17,248 nucleotides of DNA from Antrodiella citrinella (taxonomy: Eukaryota > Basidiomycota > Agaricomycetes > Polyporales > Steccherinaceae): assembly GCA_004802725.1 (NCBI GenBank), contig SGPM01000460.1, positions 1 to 17,248 on the forward strand. Reading direction: 5' to 3'. Below the pieces are notes generated by a model. The model was not told the origin of the DNA and made no database searches. It saw only the letters and a list, made by a program, of their open reading frames with translations. Within the stretch, counting starts at the first letter, position 1, and each line of letters starts with the position of its first letter. Shown here piece by piece: positions 9,657-17,248 of the stretch. Position numbers and translations under genes: made by a program.

Positions 9657-10448
9657 ATGGAGAATTCTTTCTACGAGTCCAAGAGAACCAGCACTACCTC
9701 AGACGGGTCCCTACGCTGGGTATGTTGTCCATCCATGGCCATGTCAATTTCTACTTACGATGCCCTTGCAGAAGTCTCGAGNCAGTCTTCGAGTCGACCA
9801 CTCGCCGAGCTCAGCTGCATGCAGCCCACATGAAAGACCTAGAGGCCAAGCTCGCAGAGGATTTGAGCAACTCGCGAGCAATGGAGACATACCTACGTGA
9901 GATCATNCAAGGCCTCGATGTACGTACCACCCTCAAATGTTCTCTCGGCCNCCCGCTCACCACCGTTATGCGCAGCACACAACGCAGCGCTCAAAGACTG
10001 CTTTATCTTCTACCGTTCCTCAGATCATGCAGAGCCTCCGTAATGACCTCAGCGCGCTAGAAAGCCTCGGCGAACGCCTTCCCGAGGTGGGCCGCCAGAT
10101 TACGGACATCCGCAATGTCTACGACAGCGGTCGCGTCAAGGCGACCGACCTCGTCAACTCCCTCGAATGGCTCAACACCCCTGTCCCCCTCCGCCTCCGC
10201 ACNATTATCTTCACCTCCCAAGCACCCGTCAGTGCACGGGTCAAGGCGCTTCTGGTGTGTCACCCTCATTGTGCATGTGAAATTTACCCGTGACGCGTTA
10301 TGCTGATCCTTGCTTCTTGAAATTTGTGCAGCGTCTCCTCTTTGCTGTGGTCTTCCTCGCGTGCGCGTGGATCGCGTGGATAGCCNTGCGTGGCGCTGTT
10401 CGTGCTCACCGCCAAAGGCTCGTGTGGGGCGAACGTCTCATGAGCTAA
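9657..10448 (+). CDS. Uncharacterised protein with coiled coil and one C-terminal membrane segment
   Basis: Proposed exons 9657-9719, 9782-9919, 9976-10254 and 10332-10448 give 198 residues, all introns in phase 0. Exon 2 is helical (RRAQLHAAHMKDLEAKLAED), exon 3 also (QIMQSLRNDLSALESLGERL, then DIRNVYDSGRVKATDLVNSL), and exon 4 starts with a hydrophobic span LLFAVVFLACAWIAWIA at about residues 162-178 followed by a basic tail HRQRLVWGERLMS. This suggests a tail-anchored or single-pass protein with most of its mass before the membrane segment. The exon 2 start is uncertain: the stronger acceptor at 9771 puts the exon out of frame unless the N at 9782 is not a real base. Acceptor 9987 could replace 9975. 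Four ambiguous bases fall inside the gene. The C-terminus looks like a conserved fungal-specific family; function unknown. Confidence 0.7.
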
Positions 10449-11342
10449 TGGCACCATATCNTATCCCTCCGTCCTTTCTCTCTCTACCGCTATCTATAGC
10501 ACTCGGTCGCGCCATCCTGTCATTTCCTCGTCTTCCCTTCTGTTCATTTTCATCTCTTTGGGATTCTTGCAGATATCATTTCCGTTCCTCTCCTTGATTC
10601 TTGTGTCATTCTTCTTCCGGGTCTCCTGCATCGCATTTCTGTGCTCTACCCATCGACGTGCGCCGTCCTGCTCCTCCCTCCCTCTGTCTCGCATCCTCTG
10701 CCCACGTGTAACATTATTGTTGTATATTATCCCATAGATTCCCCTCGCTGCTCTCTCTATATAGTACATGCCCTCGGCGTAGTCACTTTTCCGTCTCTCA
10801 TCCTCTACCCTGTCTGCGTTTGTCTCGCTTGTTTGAGGCAGATGCGGAGAGGTTAGTGTACATAGTCAAATGCAGCGCATCATGCTTCTCATGCCTACCT
10901 TACTTGGATGTCTTGTGGTTTGGGCTGGTGAAGTGGTATGACATACTATGTCTTCGCTCGATTCTTATCAGTTCCCGGCTCCCAGCGTTGGTTCTCGTAA
11001 ACGTAGATAAGTCGAAGCTCGATATCTTTGCTTTTGGTTGAGCTGATTCGAGTTCTATTCAAGAAAGACCGTTCCGAGCTGTCGTGCACCGACGTCAGAG
11101 ATCCCTCTGCTCAGCAAGACCTGGAATTCTGAGTGGTCTCAAACATTGCTCGAGTTACTGAGGCTTGACGATGGAAGACAGAATACACCGAATTCGTTTG
11201 GTATACATTATGTACATGGTGTAGCCTATTAGCGCAGAGGTCACCTGTTACAGTAAGACAATGAGAATCTTCTGATCATTCGTTACGTCGTTAGTCAAGT
11301 TCCACAATACATTGTACAAACACCAACAGGCGGGCTGTTCAA
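10449..11342. other. Non-coding region with long pyrimidine-rich stretch
   Basis: Nearly 900 nt lie between the stop of the membrane-protein gene and the stop of the convergent F-box gene. From about 10460 to 10830 the plus strand is strongly enriched in C and T. Short open frames exist on both strands but have repetitive or unnatural composition. The remainder (10860-11340) shows nothing recognisable: no tRNA-like fold, repeat or conserved motif. Confidence 0.5.
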
Positions 11343-13046
11343 TCAAACTTGGGTACCGTCGTTCATATCCACATCAGCGTGGTCGGGTCCTTTCGAGCTA
11401 GTATCCTCTTCAGGATCGGATTTGAGTTGACCTGGCCACCGAGCATTATCCCACCCCAGTACGGCAACCTCCTTGGCCAACTTGACCGCGTCATGATCGG
11501 TGAAGTAGGGCGAGTTGCCGATGTTCAACCTCGGAAGTGGCATGCCCGCGGTCTTGCGAATGGCCAACATGAGCTCAAAGGTGTGTATGAGGTCATCGAC
11601 CGTGAACTTCTGCCTCTTCACTGACTCGGCATGGAACTCGATACGATCCAGAGTGAGTGTGTGGAGGCGCGGGAACGGTAGAAGGGTCACTGGTAGGAGA
11701 CCGCGTTGGACGGCATCGCTCTAGGCCATCAAACATGAACGAGTGCCACCACATCAGGTTCTCTGCGTCCCGCGTAGATGAAGGCTCTCGAGGTGGCAGC
11801 AGGCGGCCAAGGAGGGGGCGAGAAAGTTTGATTCGGGGCGGGTTTGGTCTAGCTCAACTCCATCATAGGCGATGAGCAGTGTTCGTAGCCCTGCGAGAAG
11901 GGCAGGGGGGATGGAACCAAGGACGGCATTTACGAAGTCCNTGACTTCGAATTCGTAAAATTCGGTATCGTATATGAAGTCCCAAGATACAATTGTCTTT
12001 GCGTCTCCTCCAAACTCAACGATAAGAGGACGGTGAGGGCAGGGGTGGACACAGATCTTCAAGGAGTCGATTGGTGGTGCAGCCCCAATGATTCCAATGC
12101 CGGATAATTTGGCGGCTACAAATTCAGCCAACTCATGTAGAGTCTCCGCGGCGTCATGATGCATGCCGTTGACCCCAACTACTTCTAGGATCTTTCCAGA
12201 AGAGCCCCCAGGTGTCACTTGTATGGGGAAAGTGACGCGATCGAGGAAGTCCGCGCATACGGCCGCGTCACTGCTCAGGTAGAATGTCTTGAGATGAGGC
12301 AAGTGGACAGCAGGGAGATGGTGGCGCAAGCCAACGTCAGAAGGACGGAAAAAGTGGGAGATGTGTAGCACTTCGAGCAGTGGCAGGGCGGTAAGAGCAT
12401 GCAGGATCAACTCGATGGGAATGTCCCAGTCCGTCGGGCCGAGAAGACGCTCCACATACAACGTCTTCAGCGTGGGTCGAAAATATGCGGTGAAGGATTC
12501 GTACGGAACCATCGTTGCGTGGAGGACTTCAAGGAAATTCAGAGGATGGATGGGTGATAGGAAGGGGACGGAGGGTGGCGGAGAGAAAGTCGCGTAGCGA
12601 ATGTGAAGCTCTCGCAGCGCAGGTAGACCATAATACATCGCCGGACCTGGACCGACAATAAAATTTCGTCGACAAAGCAGGCGTACACATTCGACGCGAT
12701 CAAGCTCTGAGGTTGGGAACTGCATGGTGGCGAGCGGATTGAAAGTGATGTCCACTTGGAGGCTTCGCCGGCCAGAGCGTCTGACAAGCTCTTGACAAGC
12801 CTCGTACGGCCAACCGCTATGAAGCTCCAAATGTTGCCAAAGTGAGGTCAGCTCGAGGACGACCTTCCGCCACTGTCGACAGACGTGTGTTAGAGCCCTC
12901 ATGCGTCTCCAACGGCTCTTGGAACCCGTGACGGTGTCCAGGAAGACTTCTGCGAGAAGCTCAGTAGGAAGTGCGCCAATGGGGCATGTTTGCTGGTCTA
13001 TGACTTGTGCAGCTAATTGGAGCTCCGGCTGCGATTGCCCTGTCAT
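11343..13046 (-). CDS. F-box protein with leucine-rich C-terminal part, apparently frameshifted
   Basis: From the ATG at 13046 an F-box-like motif spans about residues 22-72 (PIGALPTELLAEVFLD, then RALTHVCRQWRKVVLELTSLW). It is followed by about 350 residues of degenerate leucine-rich repeats, for example LPALRELHIRY and LPLLEVLHISHFF. F-box proteins are substrate receptors of SCF ubiquitin ligases through Skp1; the target is unknown. The frame stops at a TGA (11756-11754), and the same frame reopens to 11343 (LLPFPRLHTLTLDRIEFHAE). Between them a protein-like segment, LMWWHSFMFDGLE, reads in another frame, so two nearby indels (about 11758-11771 and 11711-11724) restore the frame. No GT-AG intron explains this. 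It may be a young pseudogene or hold assembly errors. An N at 11941 makes one residue ambiguous. Its close paralogue lies at 15992-17248. Confidence 0.75.
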
Positions 13047-13762
13047 TTAGACACAGAGTTACTTCGTTCGTTGGTCACCTCTCCGAGCAGACGTTAGTGT
13101 ACTCTACGTTACATGTAAGTATCAACAGAACTCAGACTCGCACTGGCATGTCATGTATCACTCACCGGCGAGTCCGAGAAAACAAGTGAAACTCGTTCAG
13201 TGATTGGCAAAGCTTGTGCTGTCGTTCAAGACGCGTCTTGGTGAAGGGTAGACTCAATGGTGGTGGTTGGGGTGCAAAGACGACCTGGCGGTTAGTACGC
13301 GGCGACGCGGTGGTAGGATGGTGAGTCGACGTCGGTCGGATCCTCATCAGTACTAGCTAGTATTCTATGTTGGATCTATGTACAGCTAGTTGCAAAATTA
13401 TGTACGTTGACATTCTGCACCAAGGAAAGTTGGAGGTCCGATGAGCTAGCTCTGGCGTTTCTCAGACTCAAGCTCGCCCCGACCTCCCGACCTCTTCGGC
13501 GCCAGGACTCACGCGTTCACGCAGAGGAATACCCAGTATACAGTCGTACAAAGGTACAACGAGAGGCCCACGATATACTTGACGGGTTACGAACAGAATT
13601 CGTGGCCAGTGTGGAGTTCTTCTTTGATAGCCCGCTACGCAGAATGGGTATCACAATAACGCTGAGCGTACATTAGTACATAACCTCTTCCAGATTTCAA
13701 CGCCATAACGACGACGACGCTTGGACGACGCTCTGGTAGAGGGCCCCAGCCTCAACATACAT
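13047..13762. other. Intergenic region without a supportable gene
   Basis: About 700 nt upstream of the first F-box gene. A minus-strand frame 13347-13162 ends in a GTGAGT donor, but its phase does not fit the F-box exon. A plus-strand frame at 13407-13676 lacks an ATG. TACTAG and its reverse complement form a 12-bp palindrome at 13351-13362. From 13762 down to about 13680 the minus strand has a helical-looking segment after a stop, probably the decayed end of the next gene. Confidence 0.4.
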
Positions 13763-14360
13763 CTAGTACCACTCATACACAGACACGGCAATATGTGCAT
13801 CAGGGCTCTTCGGCAATATGATTCCATCCCCCTCCAGATGCTCGACCGTGACGGCTTGAGCTTGAATCTGGGGAAACGGTTCGAAGGCTGAGAATTTTTT
13901 CCAAAGTTAATAGCATCCGTCAATCATTTACATTGTGCTGCAATGTGCAGTATCGATGATGTATAGTAGAATCAAGCACAAAACATGATCCTCTTCATCC
14001 ACCGCTCGAACATTGCGTCCCGATGCTCGACTTCGACTGGGATTTCGTCTTGGTATTAGTAGGCTTCCTGTGTAACTCTGAGATCTCCATCCCTGATCTC
14101 CCTGATCTTGTTTACGAGGCCCTCGATATCGGCCTGCGTGGCTTTCTGCAGTTCTGGATTGGGGACTGGGGCGGAAATGGAAGTTGGGTTTGGGTTAATA
14201 GTGGGAGCGGACGGGGGAGCAGGCGCCGGTGGAGAGTTGAACAAATGGGATCGGGAAGACTGGGGACAGGTCGGGACTTACTGCTACTAGCCTGGGTGGT
14301 AGGGGCGTCTTGAGAGACCTGAGAGAGCCTGAGGACAGTCTGAGGATGGTCGTCGAGCAT
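13763..14360 (-). pseudogene. Uncharacterised small gene, probably decayed
   Basis: An ATG at 14360 in good context (GCAAAATGC) starts MLDDHPQTVLRLSQVSQDAP. A GTAAGT donor at 14281 and an acceptor at 14166 join in phase to a second exon, giving IPNPELQKATQADIEGLVNK and onward to a TAA at 14058-14056, 62 residues in all. The same frame then continues with protein-like sequence (DEIPVEVEHRDAMFERWMKR) to a TGA. After a 44-nt GTAAAT...TTCTCAG intron (13931-13888), or a 92-nt one from 13979, a further exon reads AVTVEHLEGDGIILPKSPDA and AVSVYEWY to a TAG at 13765-13763. Helical sequence with no clear end follows that stop. I do not recognise the family. Either the 62-residue product is complete and the rest is coincidence, or a larger gene has acquired several stops; I favour decay. 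Confidence 0.4.
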
Positions 14361-14542
14361 TTTGCGTCGTCGGTAGGGAGTCAGTGGAAGAGTAGGTATA
14401 TGAGGAGTCTACTCAGGAGATGAGCAAGTCCGGCAGGAGCCTGAGGGCCTCAATAACAACTTCTTCATTCCGCTGATCCGTGCCCGGGCATGTTTCCGTA
14501 GAATGTGAATGTGCGAGGACGTCTGATCGACTGCCCACAGGG
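14361..14542 (-). promoter_or_regulatory. Short gap between MYND pseudogene and the downstream small gene
   Basis: The 182 nt between the MYND stop and the next ATG on the same strand show no open frame. The minus strand is pyrimidine-rich just before the ATG (ACTCTTCCACTGACTCCCTA), consistent with a leader. Confidence 0.3.
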
Positions 14543-15290
14543 CTAATACCCCTCATGTAAGCGCCAATGCCGCCGCGCCGGACAGCCATGATGCTGCTCC
14601 GCTTCCCAATCGCTACAATTGGAATGAGCTACGCAATTTCAGAGGTAAGAGAAAAGAGAACGTACAACCGTTGACACTCCGCGCCGCAATACAACACATG
14701 TCAGCACTCCTTGCACACCCGAAGCGAGTGGACGGGTCCTTTCAGTAGCGAGCATGCGCAGGACTCCAAAAAGCTGCGTTTTGGAATCTTCCAGTATGCA
14801 GTGCCAACCATGCTGAGCTCTGCAGGCGCCGTCGTCGTCGTCGTCACATCTACGCCCTCGAATAAACCCACCAGGGTCCCGTACTTCTCCCAAGCCTTCA
14901 GCACCGAACTGCAAAAGCGATCGTGCTTGACGTCTCCGGTCCTTTCGACATCACGGATGTCCCCGACGTATCACGCCGAATTCTTGCCATCGTTCGTCGT
15001 AGGTCTGCATATTCCGGTGCTTGGCGAGTTGCTTGTCCCTGCTGTACACGACGTAGAAGAGGTTATTGGACACTCGCCAGGAGCATCAACGTGATATCTG
15101 CAACATCTGCAGACATGTCACTCGAGTGAGAATGTACTTAACTCTGAGCCAAACGCACAGCAACATACCAGCTTTAAGTTGCGGGATGATCGCCACGACA
15201 CTCTCAATAAGGGCACGACCCAGGACTGATGTGAAGTTCAATTTGTCTGCATAAAAGTTTAGCTGAAGGATGATGTTATGTGCATCTAAA

Positions 15291-15314
15291 TTATCTGTAG
15301 GGCCCTACAGATAA
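15291..15314. repeat. Perfect 24-bp palindrome
   Basis: TTATCTGTAGGG is followed immediately by its exact reverse complement, with GGGCCC at the centre and no spacer. Symmetry ends at both outer flanks. On the minus strand its CTGTAG provides the acceptor of an intron in the MYND pseudogene. Confidence 0.9.
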
Positions 15315-15522
15315 ATCAGCAGCTCCAATGTGTTGACTCAGAGTAAGTCGGAGAGAGATCAGATCACGTACTGTACAGCTAAACTCTTCAGGACCATGGC
15401 AATGTTGCAAGGATAACTCGGAGGGGCGTTGTCTACAAGTCCTTGCGTCAGTACACGATTCTAATCCATCCGGCGACACTCTGCGATTCGTGCACGACCA
15501 TGTACGGCTAATCTAAGAAGCT

Positions 15523-15537
15523 GTCGTCGTCGTCGTC
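15523..15537. repeat. GTC trinucleotide run (five units)
   Basis: Five GTC units on the plus strand, read as GAC/ACG on the minus strand within the remnant exon. A second five-unit GTC run lies at 14831-14845, where the minus-strand frame reads poly-threonine, and a four-unit run near 15589-15599. Confidence 0.8.
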
Positions 15538-15656
15538 ATGGGCAGCATGAGTTGAGCGAGAGGGGGGGTGTTGGTCATCGCGTGCAGCTCGTCGTCGTCG
15601 AAGTTGGTCGGTCGCCGAAACTGCTGTGCGTAGTGTACGTATTTGTCCCAGGATCA

Positions 15657-15991
15657 GTACTGGTAAGCCCCGACACCTACAAATGGCCGAAACTTGAGAA
15701 GACCGCAAGAATGACTTGGTCTCGGCATAAATGTTGCATCCAAAGGCTTGCATTGAACAGATAATGAGCCCACTTGAATATGAGAACAATCACCAAGAAT
15801 GAATGAAGTTGACTCGTGCGTTCAACTCATTCGGGTACACTGACACGGTCACGACAATGGCCTACACACAAGTCGGCAAGTCTGTGCCCTGTATCCCAAT
15901 TGCTGCAAAAAAATTGCCGATGGGCGTCGATTTATAGTTAAATCGAGAAAGAACTCCCACTCACTACCATTGACATATCGAATTCAGCGTC
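15657..15991. other. Intergenic region, nothing recognised
   Basis: About 335 nt between the MYND remnant and the 3' end of the second F-box gene. A minus-strand splice-acceptor-like CCATTTGTAG occurs near 15680. No open frame with protein character, RNA gene or repeat was found. Confidence 0.4.
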
Positions 15992-17248
15992 TCAGCGTCC
16001 ATTTATGAGAACCAGCGTCACCTCGACGCCTTCATTTTTGCGCAATGCGCACATAAGGAAGAGAGCGGTCCTCAGGTCACAGTGACCGACCGCTTTCGCG
16101 CTCAAGCGAATGTTGTCGAGCGTGATGAAGCGTAGGTTGGGGAAGGGTAGCGTCATGGAAGGTTGTAGGACGGGATTTCCGGCCGAATCGTGGCTAGTGG
16201 TGCATGCCAAGTGTTGCCGAACGATTTCTGTAATGATACCTTGGGCCCCTGTCAGATGGAGGGCTTCCACCTGGTCAATCAACGAAAGGTATTCAGGAAC
16301 GTGAATGTCGTTCTCCTGGACGACAACCTCCACAGTGCGTAACCTCGCAAGAAGGGGCGCAGGAGTCGCAGAGAATATGCAATCCAGGACATCTTTGATG
16401 TTAAGCCCCGTTTCGTGGAAGTAATGCAGGCTCCAAGCAAGGATAAGCTTTCTGCCCTCCCGTGCTTCAATTTCCAGAGGGACAGGGTTGCGAATGTCGG
16501 CGACGACTCTCAGAGTGTCGCACACCGGCACTGCTCCAATGACCCCGATGCCTCTGAGCTTAGTAGCGACTGACGTGGACATGTCCTTAAGGAAAGACAA
16601 AGGGTTACTGCGCGAGTCGGTTTGACCCGTGACATGTCTGTCCCGGGTGTACATTTGTCCTTCATTGTCGAATGGCTCGATCGGGATAGCGAGGTGGTCC
16701 AGGATGTCGCTGCATGCGGCCGGGAAGCTGAACAAATAGAGGATTCGGAGACTGGGGAGCTCGACAGTAGGTAGTTGTGGAGAGTGACTGTCTGCAGGTA
16801 TGAACAGATGGGCGACATGGAGGAGTTCCAACAGCGGTAGGGAGCCAAGAGCGCTGATGAATTCTGCAGTCGACGGGATCCCATCTGACGTGATGTAATG
16901 GCAGGTCATATACAGTGACCGCAAGGAGGGTCGGAAGAAGTGCGAGATCACCACGAACGACGTGTCCCGCGAGGTTATAGATTCCAAATGTGCGAGTGGG
17001 GAATCATGATCCAACAGGGGAATTGACTGTGAGGAACTTCCGGCGCCAGATTCGACGTGAAGCACGCGGAGGGCAGGTAGGTCGTGAAGCACGCGGAGGA
17101 CAGGTAGGTCGTGCGTTCCCTGAGGAGCACCATAACCATATGAATGAAGGTGTAGGTACACGACGCGCTCAAGGTCCGATTCCGGGAGCTGTATCGCGCG
17201 AGGCTTGTACGGATCATACTCGACTGTCAGATGGAGGGGGATCCTGAG
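15992..17248 (-). CDS. F-box/LRR-type protein, N-terminus outside the window
   Basis: An open frame enters from the right edge (LRIPLHLTVEYDPYKPRAIQ) and runs 418 codons to a TGA at 15994-15992, so the start and any F-box lie beyond the window. The sequence is a clear paralogue of the protein at 11343-13046. LPLLELLHVAHLF matches LPLLEVLHISHFF, KLRGIGVIGAVP matches KLSGIGIIGAAP, PAPLLARLRT matches PPALLAGLRT, and the C-terminal LPFPNLRFITLDNIRL matches LPFPRLHTLTLDRIEF. Leucine-rich repeat character (LxxLxxLxL) recurs throughout. By analogy it would be an SCF substrate-recognition subunit, but the F-box itself is not visible. Unlike its paralogue this copy is intact here. It contains an in-frame 27-nt tandem duplication. 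Confidence 0.85.
   Translation of the reverse strand, partial: LRIPLHLTVEYDPYKPRAIQLPESDLERVVYLHLHSYGYGAPQGTHDLPVLRVLHDLPALRVLHVESGAGSSSQSIPLLDHDSPLAHLESITSRDTSFVVISHFFRPSLRSLYMTCHYITSDGIPSTAEFISALGSLPLLELLHVAHLFIPADSHSPQLPTVELPSLRILYLFSFPAACSDILDHLAIPIEPFDNEGQMYTRDRHVTGQTDSRSNPLSFLKDMSTSVATKLRGIGVIGAVPVCDTLRVVADIRNPVPLEIEAREGRKLILAWSLHYFHETGLNIKDVLDCIFSATPAPLLARLRTVEVVVQENDIHVPEYLSLIDQVEALHLTGAQGIITEIVRQHLACTTSHDSAGNPVLQPSMTLPFPNLRFITLDNIRLSAKAVGHCDLRTALFLMCALRKNEGVEVTLVLINGR
17057..17110. repeat. 27-bp tandem duplication within the second F-box/LRR gene
   Basis: Two adjacent 27-nt units beginning GTGAAGCACGCGGAGG (17057 and 17084) differ at one base. On the minus strand each encodes nine residues, giving DLPVLRVLH followed by DLPALRVLH, so the duplication keeps the frame and extends the leucine-rich region. 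Confidence 0.9.

Larger units (their letters stand above)
14543..15653 (-). pseudogene. MYND-type zinc-finger protein pseudogene
   Basis: Minus-strand pieces line up as one protein: a block 15653-15513 (YVHYAQQFRRPTNFDDDELH), a piece near 15440-15377 (PSYPCNIAMVLKSLA), then 15304-15169 (NIILQLNFYADKLNFTSVLG), 15106-14666 and 14612-14543. The introns 15376-15305, 15168-15107 and 14665-14613 keep GT-AG ends and phase. The last two exons form a MYND finger: CKEC, HVLYCGAEC, then QRFDWEAEQHHGC, the last part joined across the intron. Damage: a TGA at 14703-14701 sits one codon after CKEC, inside the finger; frame shifts occur near 15063-15069 and 14951-14965; a TGA lies at 15656-15654. MYND fingers bind proline-rich peptides in partner proteins. 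A 49-nt intron could formally bypass the 14951-14965 shift but has no branch point. The link of the first block to the rest is less sure. Confidence 0.72.

Noticed and set aside
10494..10769. 91-codon minus-strand frame in the pyrimidine-rich region
   Set aside because: The product is a repetitive Arg/Glu/Lys string that simply reflects the purine-rich strand; no start context or motif supports it.
13162..13347. Upstream exon of the first F-box gene ending in a GTGAGT donor
   Set aside because: It ends in phase 2, while the acceptor at the start of the F-box exon needs phase 1; the peptide also lacks F-box-family features.
13651..13923. 90-codon minus-strand frame
   Set aside because: The overlapping frame with helical, protein-like sequence and a proper splice acceptor fits better; this one is Arg/Ser-rich and begins without an ATG in good context.
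1..17248. CRISPR arrays, insertion sequences, terminal inverted repeats or a secondary-metabolite cluster
   Set aside because: No spaced direct repeats, transposase-like protein or biosynthetic core enzyme was found; the gene content is fungal and mostly housekeeping.

Overview
The window is nuclear DNA from a filamentous fungus, most likely an Agaricomycete (mushroom-forming basidiomycete). The genes are compact and carry many short GT-AG introns (44-122 nt). The protein families are typical of that group: a HET-domain protein, F-box proteins with leucine-rich tails, a MYND-finger protein and a SnoaL-like protein. Bacterial features such as operons with ribosome binding sites, insertion sequences or CRISPR are absent. 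Eight isolated N bases occur; six of them lie between 9782 and 10461.

Layout. 1-182 (-): 5' end of an arginine-rich protein gene, running off the window. 536-2506 (+): single-exon HET-domain gene, divergent from the first. 3065-5438 (+): seven-exon CCZ1 homologue, a Rab7-activation subunit. 5665-7220 (+): five-exon gene with five CCCH zinc fingers, ZC3H3/Red5-like. 7513-8178 (-): a six-exon ribosomal protein eL43 (RPL43) gene that no single reading frame reveals, because its exons are 3-110 nt long and the first holds only the ATG. 8635-9207 (-): SnoaL/NTF2-like protein. 9657-10448 (+): small protein with one C-terminal membrane segment. 10449-11342: pyrimidine-rich, non-coding.

From 11.3 kb to the end the character changes. 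Two paralogous F-box/LRR genes on the minus strand (11343-13046, and 15992-17248 running off the window) bracket about 3 kb of decaying genes. These are a MYND-finger pseudogene (14543 to about 15653) with preserved splice sites but two frameshifts and a stop inside the zinc finger, and an uncharacterised gene (13763-14360) interrupted by stops. The first F-box gene carries a pair of compensating frameshifts. A perfect 24-bp palindrome sits on a splice acceptor of the MYND pseudogene.

The left two thirds is a housekeeping neighbourhood (vesicle trafficking, nuclear RNA surveillance, ribosome) with one HET gene. The right third looks like a fast-evolving accessory block. I see no clear new multi-gene system. 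The points most worth following up are the cryptic eL43 gene, the pseudogene block between F-box paralogues, and the clustered ambiguous bases.
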